Assembly (NCBI RefSeq): GCF_049860565.1
Contig: NZ_CP172056.1
Coordinates: forward strand, 3,100,001 to 3,164,000
Reading direction: 5' to 3'
Source of the DNA: Desulfitobacterium_A nosdiversum
Lineage (GTDB): Bacteria; Bacillota; Desulfitobacteriia; Desulfitobacteriales; Desulfitobacteriaceae
Length of the DNA: 64,000 nucleotides
Shown here: piece by piece, positions 23,972-32,467 of the stretch
Numbering within the stretch: the stretch's first letter is position 1
Layout of the letters: every line of letters begins with the position of its first letter
Position numbers and translations under genes: made by a program
Notes under the pieces: generated by a model
Databases searched by the model: none
What the model saw: the letters and a program-made list of their open reading frames with translations, nothing else
What the model was told of the DNA's origin: nothing

Positions 23972-25447
23972 TCAGTTTCGACTTCTGTATCCACCTGAAG
24001 TAGGTTTATTTTTCGACACATCATGGCATTGATGACAATTATCAGCGGATTGTTTATTGGGATCCTGCTGACAATCGCTTCCTATAACCTGCGGTATCAG
24101 AAACTTCTCTCCATTCGTTTTTCGGTAACTATACCATTGGCCATTTTCCTGACGAACATAGGGTAATTCTTCCCCTCTTAAGGTCTTCAGAATTGTATCC
24201 CCTATATTCAATGGAGGAAAATTGGAATTAATACGGGCTTCTGCCCAAGCGATATCCGATTTATCGGTGATTTTCCATCCTTGTGGCTTGCTTACTGTGC
24301 TTCCGTGACAATCTTGACATTGGAGCTTTAAGGCATTCCATTCGGAGGAATACATTTCTCCGTCGCCCATAGCTTCCTTTCGAGTGTGACAGTCTATGCA
24401 GTCTAAGTTGACTTCGCACTGGGTAAAAACTAATCCCGGAGAATACACATTTTGCCAACGTGACTCTAGACTCTCTCTATCAGGAGGTAGAGAGGCCTTA
24501 ACACGGTTCAAATCAGAACGCGGCGTGAAATCCATGGTATAAAGTTTATACTCCCCCTGATTATGACACTGATTACACTGTGTATAAGGAATTTGAACCG
24601 TTAACTTATGAGATATTCCGTAACCGCTTTTTTGCTGGGAAATTGTTATATCCTGTCCCTCATAAGTATGGGTGCTATTACTAAGCACGTGACAGCTCTC
24701 GCACCCATTGGCTTGTGCTTGCTGCCCCTCAAGCCTGCCTTTTGCCTGATGACAGGCTGACAAACAATTCTGCTGAAATTTCGGTTCTTCTGGACGATGG
24801 TTAAATGGGGCCTGAACATTGGCGGCATTCTCTCCTGGTTTAAGCAGCACTTTAGGTGGAATATCTAAACCATACATATATCTGGTCATAGAAAGCTCTC
24901 CCCCTTTACCGGCCATTAAAGAGGTTGTCATTAAATCAACTTGATTATCGATCTCATGCCTATTTCCGCTATGACATTGTCCTGCTGCAGTACTTCCGCC
25001 TCCGCAGCTCAGCCGGGCAACATCCAATTGACCAGGGTGCCCTCCGCCATACATTCCCTCATGAGCTGTTTTTTCATCTAAGGACAGAGCGTTACCGCCG
25101 TGACAAATCGTGCAGCCTATATCACTCAGGTGAGATTTTGAAATCTCTTCAATCCCTAAATGGCATGTTTTACAACGTTCAATTTGACCATTTGATAAGT
25201 GAATTTCTTGAATGTTGGGCTTTTTTTGCTGCAAGTCTTCTATTTCCAGTTTAATTCTTCCAATCTGTTCCTCATCCTCAACCTTAGCCATATTGTTTTG
25301 TCGCATTGCAATCTGGGCTTGATAATACTTTATTTGCCAAGTCTGCCATGAAGATGAGCTAAATGATTTTATAGCCAGCATAAACATAGTAAAACAAAAC
25401 ACAATGGCCAAGCTCAAAAGAATAACTAAACGTTTTGAGTTCGACAC
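23972..25447 (-). CDS. Membrane-anchored multihaem cytochrome c
   Basis: 491 residues. An N-terminal signal anchor (LVILLSLAIVFCFTMFMLAI) is followed by a coiled-coil-like stretch and then seven canonical CxxCH sites at residues 92, 112, 249, 291, 350, 377 and 471. Two or more atypical sites are visible: C148-x9-C158-H (CGGGSTAAGQCH) and C228-x3-C232-H (CLSACH), so up to nine haems are possible. The protein would sit on the outer face of the membrane and take electrons from the Rieske/cytochrome b complex encoded just upstream. It is the last gene of that operon; the start is GTG behind GGGGGG. Confidence 0.9.
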   Translation of the reverse strand: MSNSKRLVILLSLAIVFCFTMFMLAIKSFSSSSWQTWQIKYYQAQIAMRQNNMAKVEDEEQIGRIKLEIEDLQQKKPNIQEIHLSNGQIERCKTCHLGIEEISKSHLSDIGCTICHGGNALSLDEKTAHEGMYGGGHPGQLDVARLSCGGGSTAAGQCHSGNRHEIDNQVDLMTTSLMAGKGGELSMTRYMYGLDIPPKVLLKPGENAANVQAPFNHRPEEPKFQQNCLSACHQAKGRLEGQQAQANGCESCHVLSNSTHTYEGQDITISQQKSGYGISHKLTVQIPYTQCNQCHNQGEYKLYTMDFTPRSDLNRVKASLPPDRESLESRWQNVYSPGLVFTQCEVNLDCIDCHTRKEAMGDGEMYSSEWNALKLQCQDCHGSTVSKPQGWKITDKSDIAWAEARINSNFPPLNIGDTILKTLRGEELPYVRQENGQWYSYRKTNGEKFLIPQVIGSDCQQDPNKQSADNCHQCHDVSKNKPTSGGYRSRN

Positions 25448-25463
25448 GCTGAAAAATCCCCCC

Positions 25464-25895
25464 TTAGCCCATTAACCAATACATAAAAGTTAATCCTACC
25501 CAAACCGAACTTAGAACGAAGAAGATAATCCATGTCCACATTTCACCTGCTTTTGGAGCCCATCGAGGTAAGCTAAATAATATAATTGCTGATAAAACAG
25601 GAAAAGCCCACCCGCTGAGCCAAACCGGCCACCATTTTAAAAGCCATTGAATTGAACCGAATACCCAAGGGGCTTTTGAGATACTAACAGGGGCAGCTAC
25701 CGGTGAGCTGTCTAGCGGGACTTTCACAAAAATAGTCAGCCCAAATAAAAAGCCCAGCCAAATAAATAGGCTTATCAGTTCTTTCGTTTGCAATTCACTT
25801 AATACGACTTTTTCGTTCTTATTTGGATTGATAACTTCTCCTTTAGGTTCTGGATCACTTATTTTTTCTTCTCTCAATATTAATCGCCAACTCAT
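25464..25895 (-). CDS. Cytochrome b subunit IV-like membrane protein
   Basis: 143 residues with three transmembrane helices. The pattern resembles subunit IV of the b6f complex or the C-terminal half of cytochrome b: after the first helix comes FVKVPLDSSPVAAPVSIS and then APWVFGSIQWLLKWWP, where the family has PxWYF..x.LLR. The usual PEWY quinol-site motif is replaced by APWV. It is placed between the b6 and multihaem cytochrome genes in one operon, AAGGAG 7 bases before the ATG. Confidence 0.75.
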   Translation of the reverse strand: MSWRLILREEKISDPEPKGEVINPNKNEKVVLSELQTKELISLFIWLGFLFGLTIFVKVPLDSSPVAAPVSISKAPWVFGSIQWLLKWWPVWLSGWAFPVLSAIILFSLPRWAPKAGEMWTWIIFFVLSSVWVGLTFMYWLMG

Positions 25896-25907
25896 AAAGC
25901 GTCTCCT

Positions 25908-26534
25908 TTACAAAGGGCGAACTCCTCCATCTTTTCGAATCCGCCAAAAGTGGTACATTTGTAAAAAACCTGCTATTCCAGCGAGAATGAAGACATGCCA
26001 AACGAAAATATCCAAAGTACTTCCGTTTACCGGAGAAGATTGCCCAAAAAAGATAGCAGCCCAGCCTTTTCCCCCAGGTAACGCTTTCAGCAAAGTTTGG
26101 CCAACCGATGATGCTGCTCCACTCTCTTGCCCTCCTCTAAGCAGGTACCCAGAATAGTCAAGGATGACAGTTAAACCCAAAAGTATGACCCCTGTAATCC
26201 AATTAAACTCGCTTAAAGATCGGTATGCCTTCGACCATACCACCCGAATCATATGTAAAAATACACTAATCACCATCATCTGACCTGACCAAAAATGTAA
26301 GGAACGGATCAATCCCCCGTAAGGTAACGCTGAATCGATTTCGCTTAGTGAAGCAAAAGCTTTATCCCCTGGCTGATAATAAAACAAAAGTATAACTCCA
26401 GTAATCGTTAATACGATAAATGCTAGGAAGGAAAATCCCCCTAAGCAAAATGTCGCTCTTAACTGAAGGGCTCCTAACTTTATCCGGCGAGGGCGAATAT
26501 GCTCTAAAAAAGAGCTGCCTGCCTGCTTTCCCAT
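25908..26534 (-). CDS. Cytochrome b6-type subunit
   Basis: 208 residues with four transmembrane helices. Two pairs of haem-ligating histidines are visible: helix B SLHFWSGQMMVISVFLHMIR and helix D FVWHVFILAGIAGFLQMYHF, with 13- to 14-residue spacing as in b6. It would carry two b haems and oxidise menaquinol at the membrane. It starts 33 bases after the Rieske gene and is followed by the subunit IV-like gene with 12 bases between, an order typical of Gram-positive bc complexes. Confidence 0.9.
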   Translation of the reverse strand: MGKQAGSSFLEHIRPRRIKLGALQLRATFCLGGFSFLAFIVLTITGVILLFYYQPGDKAFASLSEIDSALPYGGLIRSLHFWSGQMMVISVFLHMIRVVWSKAYRSLSEFNWITGVILLGLTVILDYSGYLLRGGQESGAASSVGQTLLKALPGGKGWAAIFFGQSSPVNGSTLDIFVWHVFILAGIAGFLQMYHFWRIRKDGGVRPL

Positions 26535-26567
26535 TATTCTGCCTCCTGCTTCTTTAGCCCGGCCAAC

Positions 26568-26999
26568 TTATTCTGCCGGCTGAGTCAAAGTATAATAACC
26601 ATCTTTCTCCTTTACGATTGCTCGAGCCAAAGAGGTAACTGCAGGTCCCTGTACAGGCTGACCCTCCCTGTTATAACGGCTTCCGTGGCAGGGACAAATC
26701 CATTGATCCTGTTGGAGATCAAAGCTTACCTCACATCCCAAATGAGTACAGCTCGCCCACATGGCTTCTACACCATCGTCTCCTTGGCGCAGCCAAAAAC
26801 GAGTTTGCCCCAGCCTCTGCCACTTATTGTTTAGCAGCATTTCCTTGATCTCAATACGAGCCTCAGCTAGATGCTTTTCTTTACCGGTTAAAAAAAGCGA
26901 AACAGGATAAATGCTGCAAACTCCTATCATCATGAGAGCTTTTCTTCCTAGATGTAAAACTTGCCTTCGAGTATAGAGCAACCGATCATCTGGCAACAT
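26568..26999 (-). CDS. Rieske iron-sulfur protein
   Basis: About 143 residues. A short N-terminal membrane anchor (ALMMIGVCSIYPVSLFLTG) precedes the Rieske fold, with both cluster motifs intact: CTHLGCEVSF and CPCHGSRYN, giving two Cys and two His ligands to a [2Fe-2S] cluster. It accepts one electron from menaquinol in the bc complex. An ATG at 26999 sits 5 bases after AAGGGG and is preferred to a GTG two codons upstream. It is the first gene of the bc operon. Confidence 0.93.
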   Translation of the reverse strand: MLPDDRLLYTRRQVLHLGRKALMMIGVCSIYPVSLFLTGKEKHLAEARIEIKEMLLNNKWQRLGQTRFWLRQGDDGVEAMWASCTHLGCEVSFDLQQDQWICPCHGSRYNREGQPVQGPAVTSLARAIVKEKDGYYTLTQPAE

Positions 27000-27045
27000 G
27001 GTCACCCCTTTTGAAAATATTTAATTAGCATATTTATCGTAATGC

Positions 27046-27090
27046 ATTAGATATTAAAATTAAACGGGCCTATGCCCGTTTAATTTTAAT
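27046..27090 (-). terminator. Terminator of the molybdoenzyme operon
   Basis: A near-perfect palindrome (ATTAAAATTAAACGGGC and GCCCGTTTAATTTTAAT around a 4-base loop) lies 37 bases past the NrfD-type gene stop. It separates the molybdoenzyme operon from the bc complex operon and works in either direction. Confidence 0.8.
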
Positions 27091-27126
27091 AATATAAACT
27101 TTATGGCATCTTTGTATAAGCTCTTA

Positions 27127-28044
27127 TCATTTAAACATTTGTCCAGTGTAAACGACAAAATATCGTAAACACAGTCCACCAATTACAACCATCGTACAAA
27201 CCGGAGCCACAAAATTATGATGCTTAATAAGGCTGTACACAGATAAAATCAAGGGAATAATCAAACCAACCGCCACTACGCCAAGCCAGAATAGACTAGC
27301 CATACTTCCAGTAAAGAAAATCGGCTTAACAGATAGATAAAGGATTGAGAGTAACACAATTTCAAGGATGATTAGGGCAATATCCACTTTTTTATATGTT
27401 GTCACATCACAGCAATTTAAAGCCCCAATCAAAGTTGCCGCTAAGCCGGTGGAAACTGCTGACACTAAAAATAGAATAGGCAGGAAGGGGATAGACTCAA
27501 TTCCAAGAAATGATGTATGCCAAAAGTTATTTGTTGTAATTGCGGATAATAAGAAACCGGTGTAAGTAGCAGTTCCAATAGAGAATAAAACACCCACTGC
27601 TGCAACAGGTTTACGAAGAGCTTGAATTCCTTGCGTACTCGAGGCTGCAGCTGCCTCAGAATTTGCTGAAGTAAGTTTAGCCCGGTTTTTCACACTCGCA
27701 CTTGACCATATAAGATAGGCATAAGCAACAGACAAAGCTGAGAAAATGGAGATGATAAAAACTCCTATAGACATTACTGACCCGAAGTTTACATTCAAAA
27801 GAAGCTTCCAGAAAGTAAACGGCCGGCCAAGATCAACAACTAATAACAACAATCCGATAATAATTGTTGCCGGTGCAACATATGCTCCTGAGCGAATTAT
27901 CGAATGAAACTTATTTTTACTGAAAAGATCGGTCAAGGAGGCCGTTAAGAAGGCTCCGCCAGCAATTCCTGCCAAAAATAGATAAATAGCAATCATACCG
28001 CCCCAAGCGACTTCATTTACACTTGCACCCCAGGTAACGTCCAT
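27127..28044 (-). CDS. NrfD/PsrC-type membrane subunit
   Basis: 305 residues with about eight transmembrane helices. It begins MDVTWGASVNEVAWGGMIAI and shows the PsrC/NrfD landmarks LAGIAGGAFLTAS and VVDLGRPFTFWKLLLNVNFG. This family exchanges electrons between menaquinone and the Fe-S subunit of a periplasm-side molybdoenzyme. It lies directly after the four-cluster ferredoxin gene (1-base gap), completing a PsrABC/PhsABC-like set. I did not see haem-ligating histidine pairs, which fits PsrC rather than PhsC. Confidence 0.88.
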   Translation of the reverse strand: MDVTWGASVNEVAWGGMIAIYLFLAGIAGGAFLTASLTDLFSKNKFHSIIRSGAYVAPATIIIGLLLLVVDLGRPFTFWKLLLNVNFGSVMSIGVFIISIFSALSVAYAYLIWSSASVKNRAKLTSANSEAAAASSTQGIQALRKPVAAVGVLFSIGTATYTGFLLSAITTNNFWHTSFLGIESIPFLPILFLVSAVSTGLAATLIGALNCCDVTTYKKVDIALIILEIVLLSILYLSVKPIFFTGSMASLFWLGVVAVGLIIPLILSVYSLIKHHNFVAPVCTMVVIGGLCLRYFVVYTGQMFK

Positions 28045-28045
28045 T

Positions 28046-28612
28046 TTACTTCACCACCCCTTCGTAAATGTAGTAAACACTTGGGTGTGTACCATATTCG
28101 GGTTTTCGAACTTCCCCTTTATGTTTTGCCATAAACTGTGCAACATCGCTCGTTGAATCATTAAGGTCTCCAAACATTAAAGCGCCGCCGACACACGTTG
28201 ATACGCATGCTGGTTTTTCACCCTTGGAAACTCTCGCTTCATAACAGAAGGTACACTTATCTGCTGCGCCTGTTTCTTTATTAATAAACCGTGCATCATA
28301 AGGGCAAGCAGTCATACAGTACTTACACCCCACACACTTATTGATATCGATTAAAACGACTCCATCTTCGTTATAGTGAGAAGCCTTTGTTGGACAAACA
28401 CTTACACAAGGTGCTTTTTGACACATTTGACAGGCTTCTTTGATAAAATACATCGATACATTCGGGTAAGTTCCTTTTAACCCTTCGGCTGGTGTCTTGG
28501 TTCTAAACTGTCCCTCTGGTACATTGTTTTGAAACTTGCAAGCAACTGTACAAGCCTGACATCCAATACATTTTGCAAGATTAACAATCATTGTATATTT
28601 TTTAGCCAACAC
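28046..28612 (-). CDS. Four-cluster ferredoxin subunit, PsrB/DmsB-like
   Basis: About 188 residues. Four [4Fe-4S] motifs are visible: CIGCQACTVACK, CQMCQKAPCVSVCP, CVGCKYCMTACPY and CTFCYEARVSKGEKPAC with a later Cys. It links the molybdenum subunit to the NrfD-type membrane subunit. It has no signal peptide and is expected to be carried out through Tat with its catalytic partner. The GTG at 28612 is preferred (AGAGG 6 bases upstream); GTG 28618 and TTG 28609 are alternatives. It overlaps the end of the TorD gene. Confidence 0.93.
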   Translation of the reverse strand: MLAKKYTMIVNLAKCIGCQACTVACKFQNNVPEGQFRTKTPAEGLKGTYPNVSMYFIKEACQMCQKAPCVSVCPTKASHYNEDGVVLIDINKCVGCKYCMTACPYDARFINKETGAADKCTFCYEARVSKGEKPACVSTCVGGALMFGDLNDSTSDVAQFMAKHKGEVRKPEYGTHPSVYYIYEGVVK

Positions 28613-29183
28613 AATCACCCTCTTTCAGTAAATTAAGCTGTCTGCATCCAAGAATAGCTGCGACCGCTGCGTACACCGGACGTCCGGTATTTTTTATTCT
28701 GGGCAATATACGCTTTAAAAAAGGATTTAAATAATTTCTCTCAAAATCTTCTAAAGCTTTTTCTTTTCCATCGCGGGCAAGCAAAGCACAAAACTCTAAT
28801 TCTACTGCTAAATGATCTGGAAGTTCTTCCTTTCCTTCTCCCATCCCAAATCCGCATGTTGTATAAACTTGTTTGACTTTTACAGCCTCTTGACCTAAAA
28901 CCAACCCATCTTTCTCAAAATAAACTGAAGCATATGGAGGAGCTTCAACTGCACCTGTCTCAAATAGCGGAATATAATGCTCCCATAAAGTGTTAAGCCG
29001 CTGCTCCCCAGGCGGAATTTGATCGCAAAAAGCGTTTAACTTCTGAATTGATCTGTCTATTCCGGGAATTGCTTCAGCCCAAAGATCAATAAGCTCTTCT
29101 AAGTGATTTGCAACTTCCGGGTTAGGCCGATAAAAGACTGCTGCAAAAGATAAATAGAGTTCTGCGCTAATGCTTCTGTCCAT
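28602..29183 (-). CDS. TorD/DmsD-family molybdoenzyme chaperone
   Basis: 193 residues, all helical. It has the family pattern with PPYASVYFEKDGLVLG in the middle and DHLAVELEFCALLARDGKE after it. These chaperones bind the Tat signal peptide of the catalytic subunit and hold it until the molybdenum cofactor is inserted. The gene lies between the catalytic and Fe-S subunit genes and overlaps the latter by about 10 bases, so production is matched to the enzyme. Confidence 0.88.
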   Translation of the reverse strand: MDRSISAELYLSFAAVFYRPNPEVANHLEELIDLWAEAIPGIDRSIQKLNAFCDQIPPGEQRLNTLWEHYIPLFETGAVEAPPYASVYFEKDGLVLGQEAVKVKQVYTTCGFGMGEGKEELPDHLAVELEFCALLARDGKEKALEDFERNYLNPFLKRILPRIKNTGRPVYAAVAAILGCRQLNLLKEGDCVG

Positions 29184-29241
29184 GAATTCTCCTTCTTCTT
29201 CAAGTCTTCACTTCTAATGACTTTATATTTTTGAAAAAGTC

Positions 29242-31488
29242 TTACGCCTTCCGCACTGCAACAAATGTTGTTGATGTCACTGTATTCCCGACCACACCTA
29301 TTTCATTAGGGATTAGGTAATTATCATTTATTCCTTTACCATAGGCTCTTTTAAGTTCAGGTGAAATCCGGCCAAATCCGTGATAGCAGAAAACAGTGTC
29401 TGGCCTGACACCTTCCGTCAGTTTTAATTTACCTTTTTGTTCGTACTTACCGGAGGAAACAACAATACTGTCTCCATCTTTTAAGCCAAGCTTTGTGCCG
29501 ACTGCTGTATTCATCCATAATGAATTTTCAGGCATTAATTCATTCAGAACGGGAATATTTGCTGTTCCGGCATTCGTATGGACAGCTACCTTCCCTTGAA
29601 CAAAACGGAATTTCCCCTCTTCCGGCTGTGGATACTGCACATACTTAGGCACACCTTGTTTTACTGCTTCTTCAACTTCTTCGGAGAAAATCTGAATTTT
29701 CTTACTTTTAGTCGCTAAAACAAAATCTAAAGATGCTTTAGGGTCATTAACCCGTAGGTAGAACGGTTTCATTCCTGGGGGAGTCCAAACTCCTTTTTCC
29801 TTCATTTGATCTAGGGTTAACCCAGCGGGAGATAGCTGCTGTGTAAGATAGTCTTCCATATCCTTGAACTCGAAATATTCTCCCAATCCCATCTTTTCAG
29901 CAAGTTCTTTATAAATCTGCCAGTAGGGTTTAGTTTCTGGATAAACAACAGATACCGCAGGTTGTCTTAAAACATATTTAGGCGTTAATCCAGACATATC
30001 AAATATAGGCTCATACCGTTCGAGGTAGGTACATTCCGGCAGTACAACATCCGAGTAGTAAGCGGTATCAGTCATATACAGGTCACAAGTAACGAGAAGA
30101 TCAAGCTTTTTAAAGGCTTCAAGCGCCTTCGCACTCTCCGTAATAGATATATATGGATTGAAGCGATGAACAAGCCATGCCTTAATAGGGTAGGGCTTTT
30201 CTGTTAAAATACTTTCGAGAATTTGCCCGACGGCTCCATCATAAGCAGGAATAAGCTGTCCTGGGGTACCTTTAACCCCCGTCCCATCAATTCGTCCCTT
30301 GGCTGCCTTGGGGAAGTTCGGTTGTTTTACAGCCCCTAACCCTTTTGCGTATGAAGCTTGATCCGAAAAATTTTTAAGAAAAGCCGCACTCTTGTTCTGA
30401 TAATATCCACCAGGTACTTCAAGATTGCCAATCATCATATTAACAATTAGAATTGCACGGCGCAGCTGATAATCATTCGGGGTATAAGCCGTGCGCCAAC
30501 CAAAATCTAAGATTGCGTTAGGTTTAGCTGCGGCAAATTCTCGCGTGATTTGAATAATCTTATCCTTAGAAATCCCTGTTTCTTTTTCTGCCCATTCAGG
30601 CGTTTTATCTTTAACCTCATCCGCCCATTTATCAAATCCTTCTGCATATTGAGAAATAAAGTTTTGATCGTAGAGATTTTCTGTAATCAAAATATTAGCC
30701 ATGGCCATAACAAACGCTAAATCTGAAGCACCCTTAATCGGGAGCCATTCTCCTTTTGAAGCCGTAACACTAAACCGTGGATCAAGGACTACAAGCTTCG
30801 CCCCATTACTAATAGCCTTGGCGACCGCTCTTGCCTGTGCTACTTGTATTCCCTCAAACCAGTTTCGTCCGATAGAAATTAGATACTTGGCATTGCCATA
30901 ATCTGCTGCAAACGCCTCACCGCCAAAGGTTGTATCTAGCCCTACAGAACGGGTTAAAGGGCAAGTCGCTTCATGTGAAAAGAAATTAGGAGAACCTAAT
31001 GCTTTTCCGATTGAACGAAAAAACCAGTCATGAGGTCCTTTACGACTTGCTGAAGCAATCGCTTCGCCGCCGTATTCATCCTTTATGTTATATAATTTAT
31101 CGGCGATATACGTATAAGCTTCATCCCAGCTGACTTCTTTAAATTTTCCCTGGCCGCGTTCTCCAGTGCGGATCATCGGTTTTTTTATCCTCTGCGGATC
31201 ATAAAGCAGTGATGGCCCTGCATTTCCTCGAGCGCAGATCACACCGCCAAAGGCTGAATCATTGGGATTCCCCTCAATCTTAATCACTTTCCCATCCTTA
31301 ACTTTGACGGCAATCGGGCACTGATTTCTGCATATTTCACAGGAAGAAAAAACCGTTGTTTCGCTTCCCTTACCCTTATCCTCAGCTTTGAGATCGTTTA
31401 GATTACTAAAGGTTCCAAACCCACCCATGACAGCCACTGTACCGCCTGTTCCATAAAGCAAGCCCTTTATGAAATTTCTACGTTTCAT
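29242..31488 (-). CDS. Tat-exported molybdopterin oxidoreductase, PsrA/PhsA-like
   Basis: 748 residues from the ATG at 31488, which has GGAGGG 6 bases upstream and starts the Tat signal MKRRNFIKGLLYGTGGTVA. A longer ORF start at 31542 lacks this context. The [4Fe-4S] motif is C-x2-C-x3-C-x27-C (CEICRNQC ... ICARG). The molybdenum ligand is probably the Cys in SHEATCPLTRS. Closest in layout to polysulfide or thiosulfate reductases; tetrathionate or other oxyanion use cannot be excluded. It faces the outside of the cell and is wired to menaquinone by the PsrB- and PsrC-like subunits downstream. Confidence 0.88.
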   Translation of the reverse strand: MKRRNFIKGLLYGTGGTVAVMGGFGTFSNLNDLKAEDKGKGSETTVFSSCEICRNQCPIAVKVKDGKVIKIEGNPNDSAFGGVICARGNAGPSLLYDPQRIKKPMIRTGERGQGKFKEVSWDEAYTYIADKLYNIKDEYGGEAIASASRKGPHDWFFRSIGKALGSPNFFSHEATCPLTRSVGLDTTFGGEAFAADYGNAKYLISIGRNWFEGIQVAQARAVAKAISNGAKLVVLDPRFSVTASKGEWLPIKGASDLAFVMAMANILITENLYDQNFISQYAEGFDKWADEVKDKTPEWAEKETGISKDKIIQITREFAAAKPNAILDFGWRTAYTPNDYQLRRAILIVNMMIGNLEVPGGYYQNKSAAFLKNFSDQASYAKGLGAVKQPNFPKAAKGRIDGTGVKGTPGQLIPAYDGAVGQILESILTEKPYPIKAWLVHRFNPYISITESAKALEAFKKLDLLVTCDLYMTDTAYYSDVVLPECTYLERYEPIFDMSGLTPKYVLRQPAVSVVYPETKPYWQIYKELAEKMGLGEYFEFKDMEDYLTQQLSPAGLTLDQMKEKGVWTPPGMKPFYLRVNDPKASLDFVLATKSKKIQIFSEEVEEAVKQGVPKYVQYPQPEEGKFRFVQGKVAVHTNAGTANIPVLNELMPENSLWMNTAVGTKLGLKDGDSIVVSSGKYEQKGKLKLTEGVRPDTVFCYHGFGRISPELKRAYGKGINDNYLIPNEIGVVGNTVTSTTFVAVRKA

Positions 31489-31546
31489 ACGTTTCCCTCC
31501 ATTCTGGTAAAATCTTATGCCAATATAATTCTCATTAAGCAACTTT

Positions 31547-32155
31547 TTAGCAGCCGCCTTTTACTTCTTCAACTACAGGTTTTGATTCCGGTGTACTACT
31601 ACCACTGCTGCCTGTGTTATTGTTAACACTTTCGCCGCTTCCTCCGCTGTTGCTCCCAGCTGAACTCACAATCCCGCTCCACTGCAGCATACCACCCGTT
31701 AAGATTTTTACTTTAGTTTTGTCATAACCGTTCTCTAACAAGAACTGATAAGCTGACTCTGAACGTGCGCCATTAAGATCAATAAGTACAATTTCTTTTT
31801 CCTTGCTAATCTGATCCAGGCTGTTCTTTAGATTGCCAAGAGGTCGATTGATCGCCATCTTAATATGCCCGGATGCAAATTCTCTGGGTTCCCGAATATC
31901 AATCAGCTGCCATCCCTTATTGGTATTTATGGCCGCTTCTAACTGATCGGGAGTAACTTTGGCCGTCGAAGGTGCAACCGCATTATTAGGGTCTGTTTTT
32001 GCATTTTCCTGGCTAAGATTAACTTTCGGTGAGTCTTGCCTTGCCGTTTGTTGGCTATTTCCGCAACCCGTTAGAAAAAGCATGCTAAAACTGAAAAGCA
32101 AAAGAAAAATAACCGGGAAACCTAGAGATTCAATAGACATTAACCTAGCTTTCAA
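31547..32155 (-). CDS. Rhodanese-like lipoprotein with Asp in place of catalytic Cys
   Basis: 202 residues. Signal peptide ends in lipobox LTGC31. Residues 66-160 form a rhodanese domain (WQLIDIREPREFASGHI; GGMLQW). The active-site loop reads IDLNGARS: Asp126 stands where the catalytic Cys of C-x2-G-x-R-S should be, so persulfide transfer by the normal mechanism is not expected. A Ser/Gly-rich tail ends in KGGC, so the only other Cys is the C-terminal residue. The start is TTG, 9 bases from AGGAGGG. It lies 58 bases upstream of the molybdoenzyme gene on the same strand and is probably the first gene of that operon. Confidence 0.85.
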   Translation of the reverse strand: MKARLMSIESLGFPVIFLLLFSFSMLFLTGCGNSQQTARQDSPKVNLSQENAKTDPNNAVAPSTAKVTPDQLEAAINTNKGWQLIDIREPREFASGHIKMAINRPLGNLKNSLDQISKEKEIVLIDLNGARSESAYQFLLENGYDKTKVKILTGGMLQWSGIVSSAGSNSGGSGESVNNNTGSSGSSTPESKPVVEEVKGGC

Positions 32156-32467
32156 AACTCTCGCCCTCCTCTTATTAAGTCATCTGGATATGTCACATGA
32201 GAGACATATCAGCTTATACTGTAAAAAACGTATCCCTTTCTCGTTTCGATGGCTTATCCAATAAGAACACAGATTTTTACAGTTGGGTTACGAATAATTT
32301 ATTCTTCAAATGGCATGTTCTATCCTCCACAAGGTTTATAGGAGAATATTATACGCATATAACAAACCTTTATGGATTGTGCTAGAGGGGTTTTTCACAT
32401 ATTCAGAGAATATATGGGATACATATTTTAGTGAGACTAAATTGTTAAAAGTGAAAGGATGGTTAAG
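32156..32467. other. Divergent control region between two rhodanese lipoproteins
   Basis: This 312-base region separates two outward-facing genes. It contains an inverted repeat GATATGTC-n8-GACATATC at 32187-32210, close to the molybdoenzyme-operon side, and a smaller one ATATTC-AGA-GAATAT at 32399-32413 on the other side. Short ORFs in it have no Shine-Dalgarno and look spurious. I see no riboswitch. Confidence 0.6.
32187..32210. promoter_or_regulatory. Inverted repeat, candidate operator
   Basis: Two 8-base arms GATATGTC and GACATATC separated by ACATGAGA. It lies about 32 bases upstream of the degenerate rhodanese gene start, between divergent promoters. The regulator is unknown; the LysR protein encoded at 33.6 kb is one candidate. 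Confidence 0.4.
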
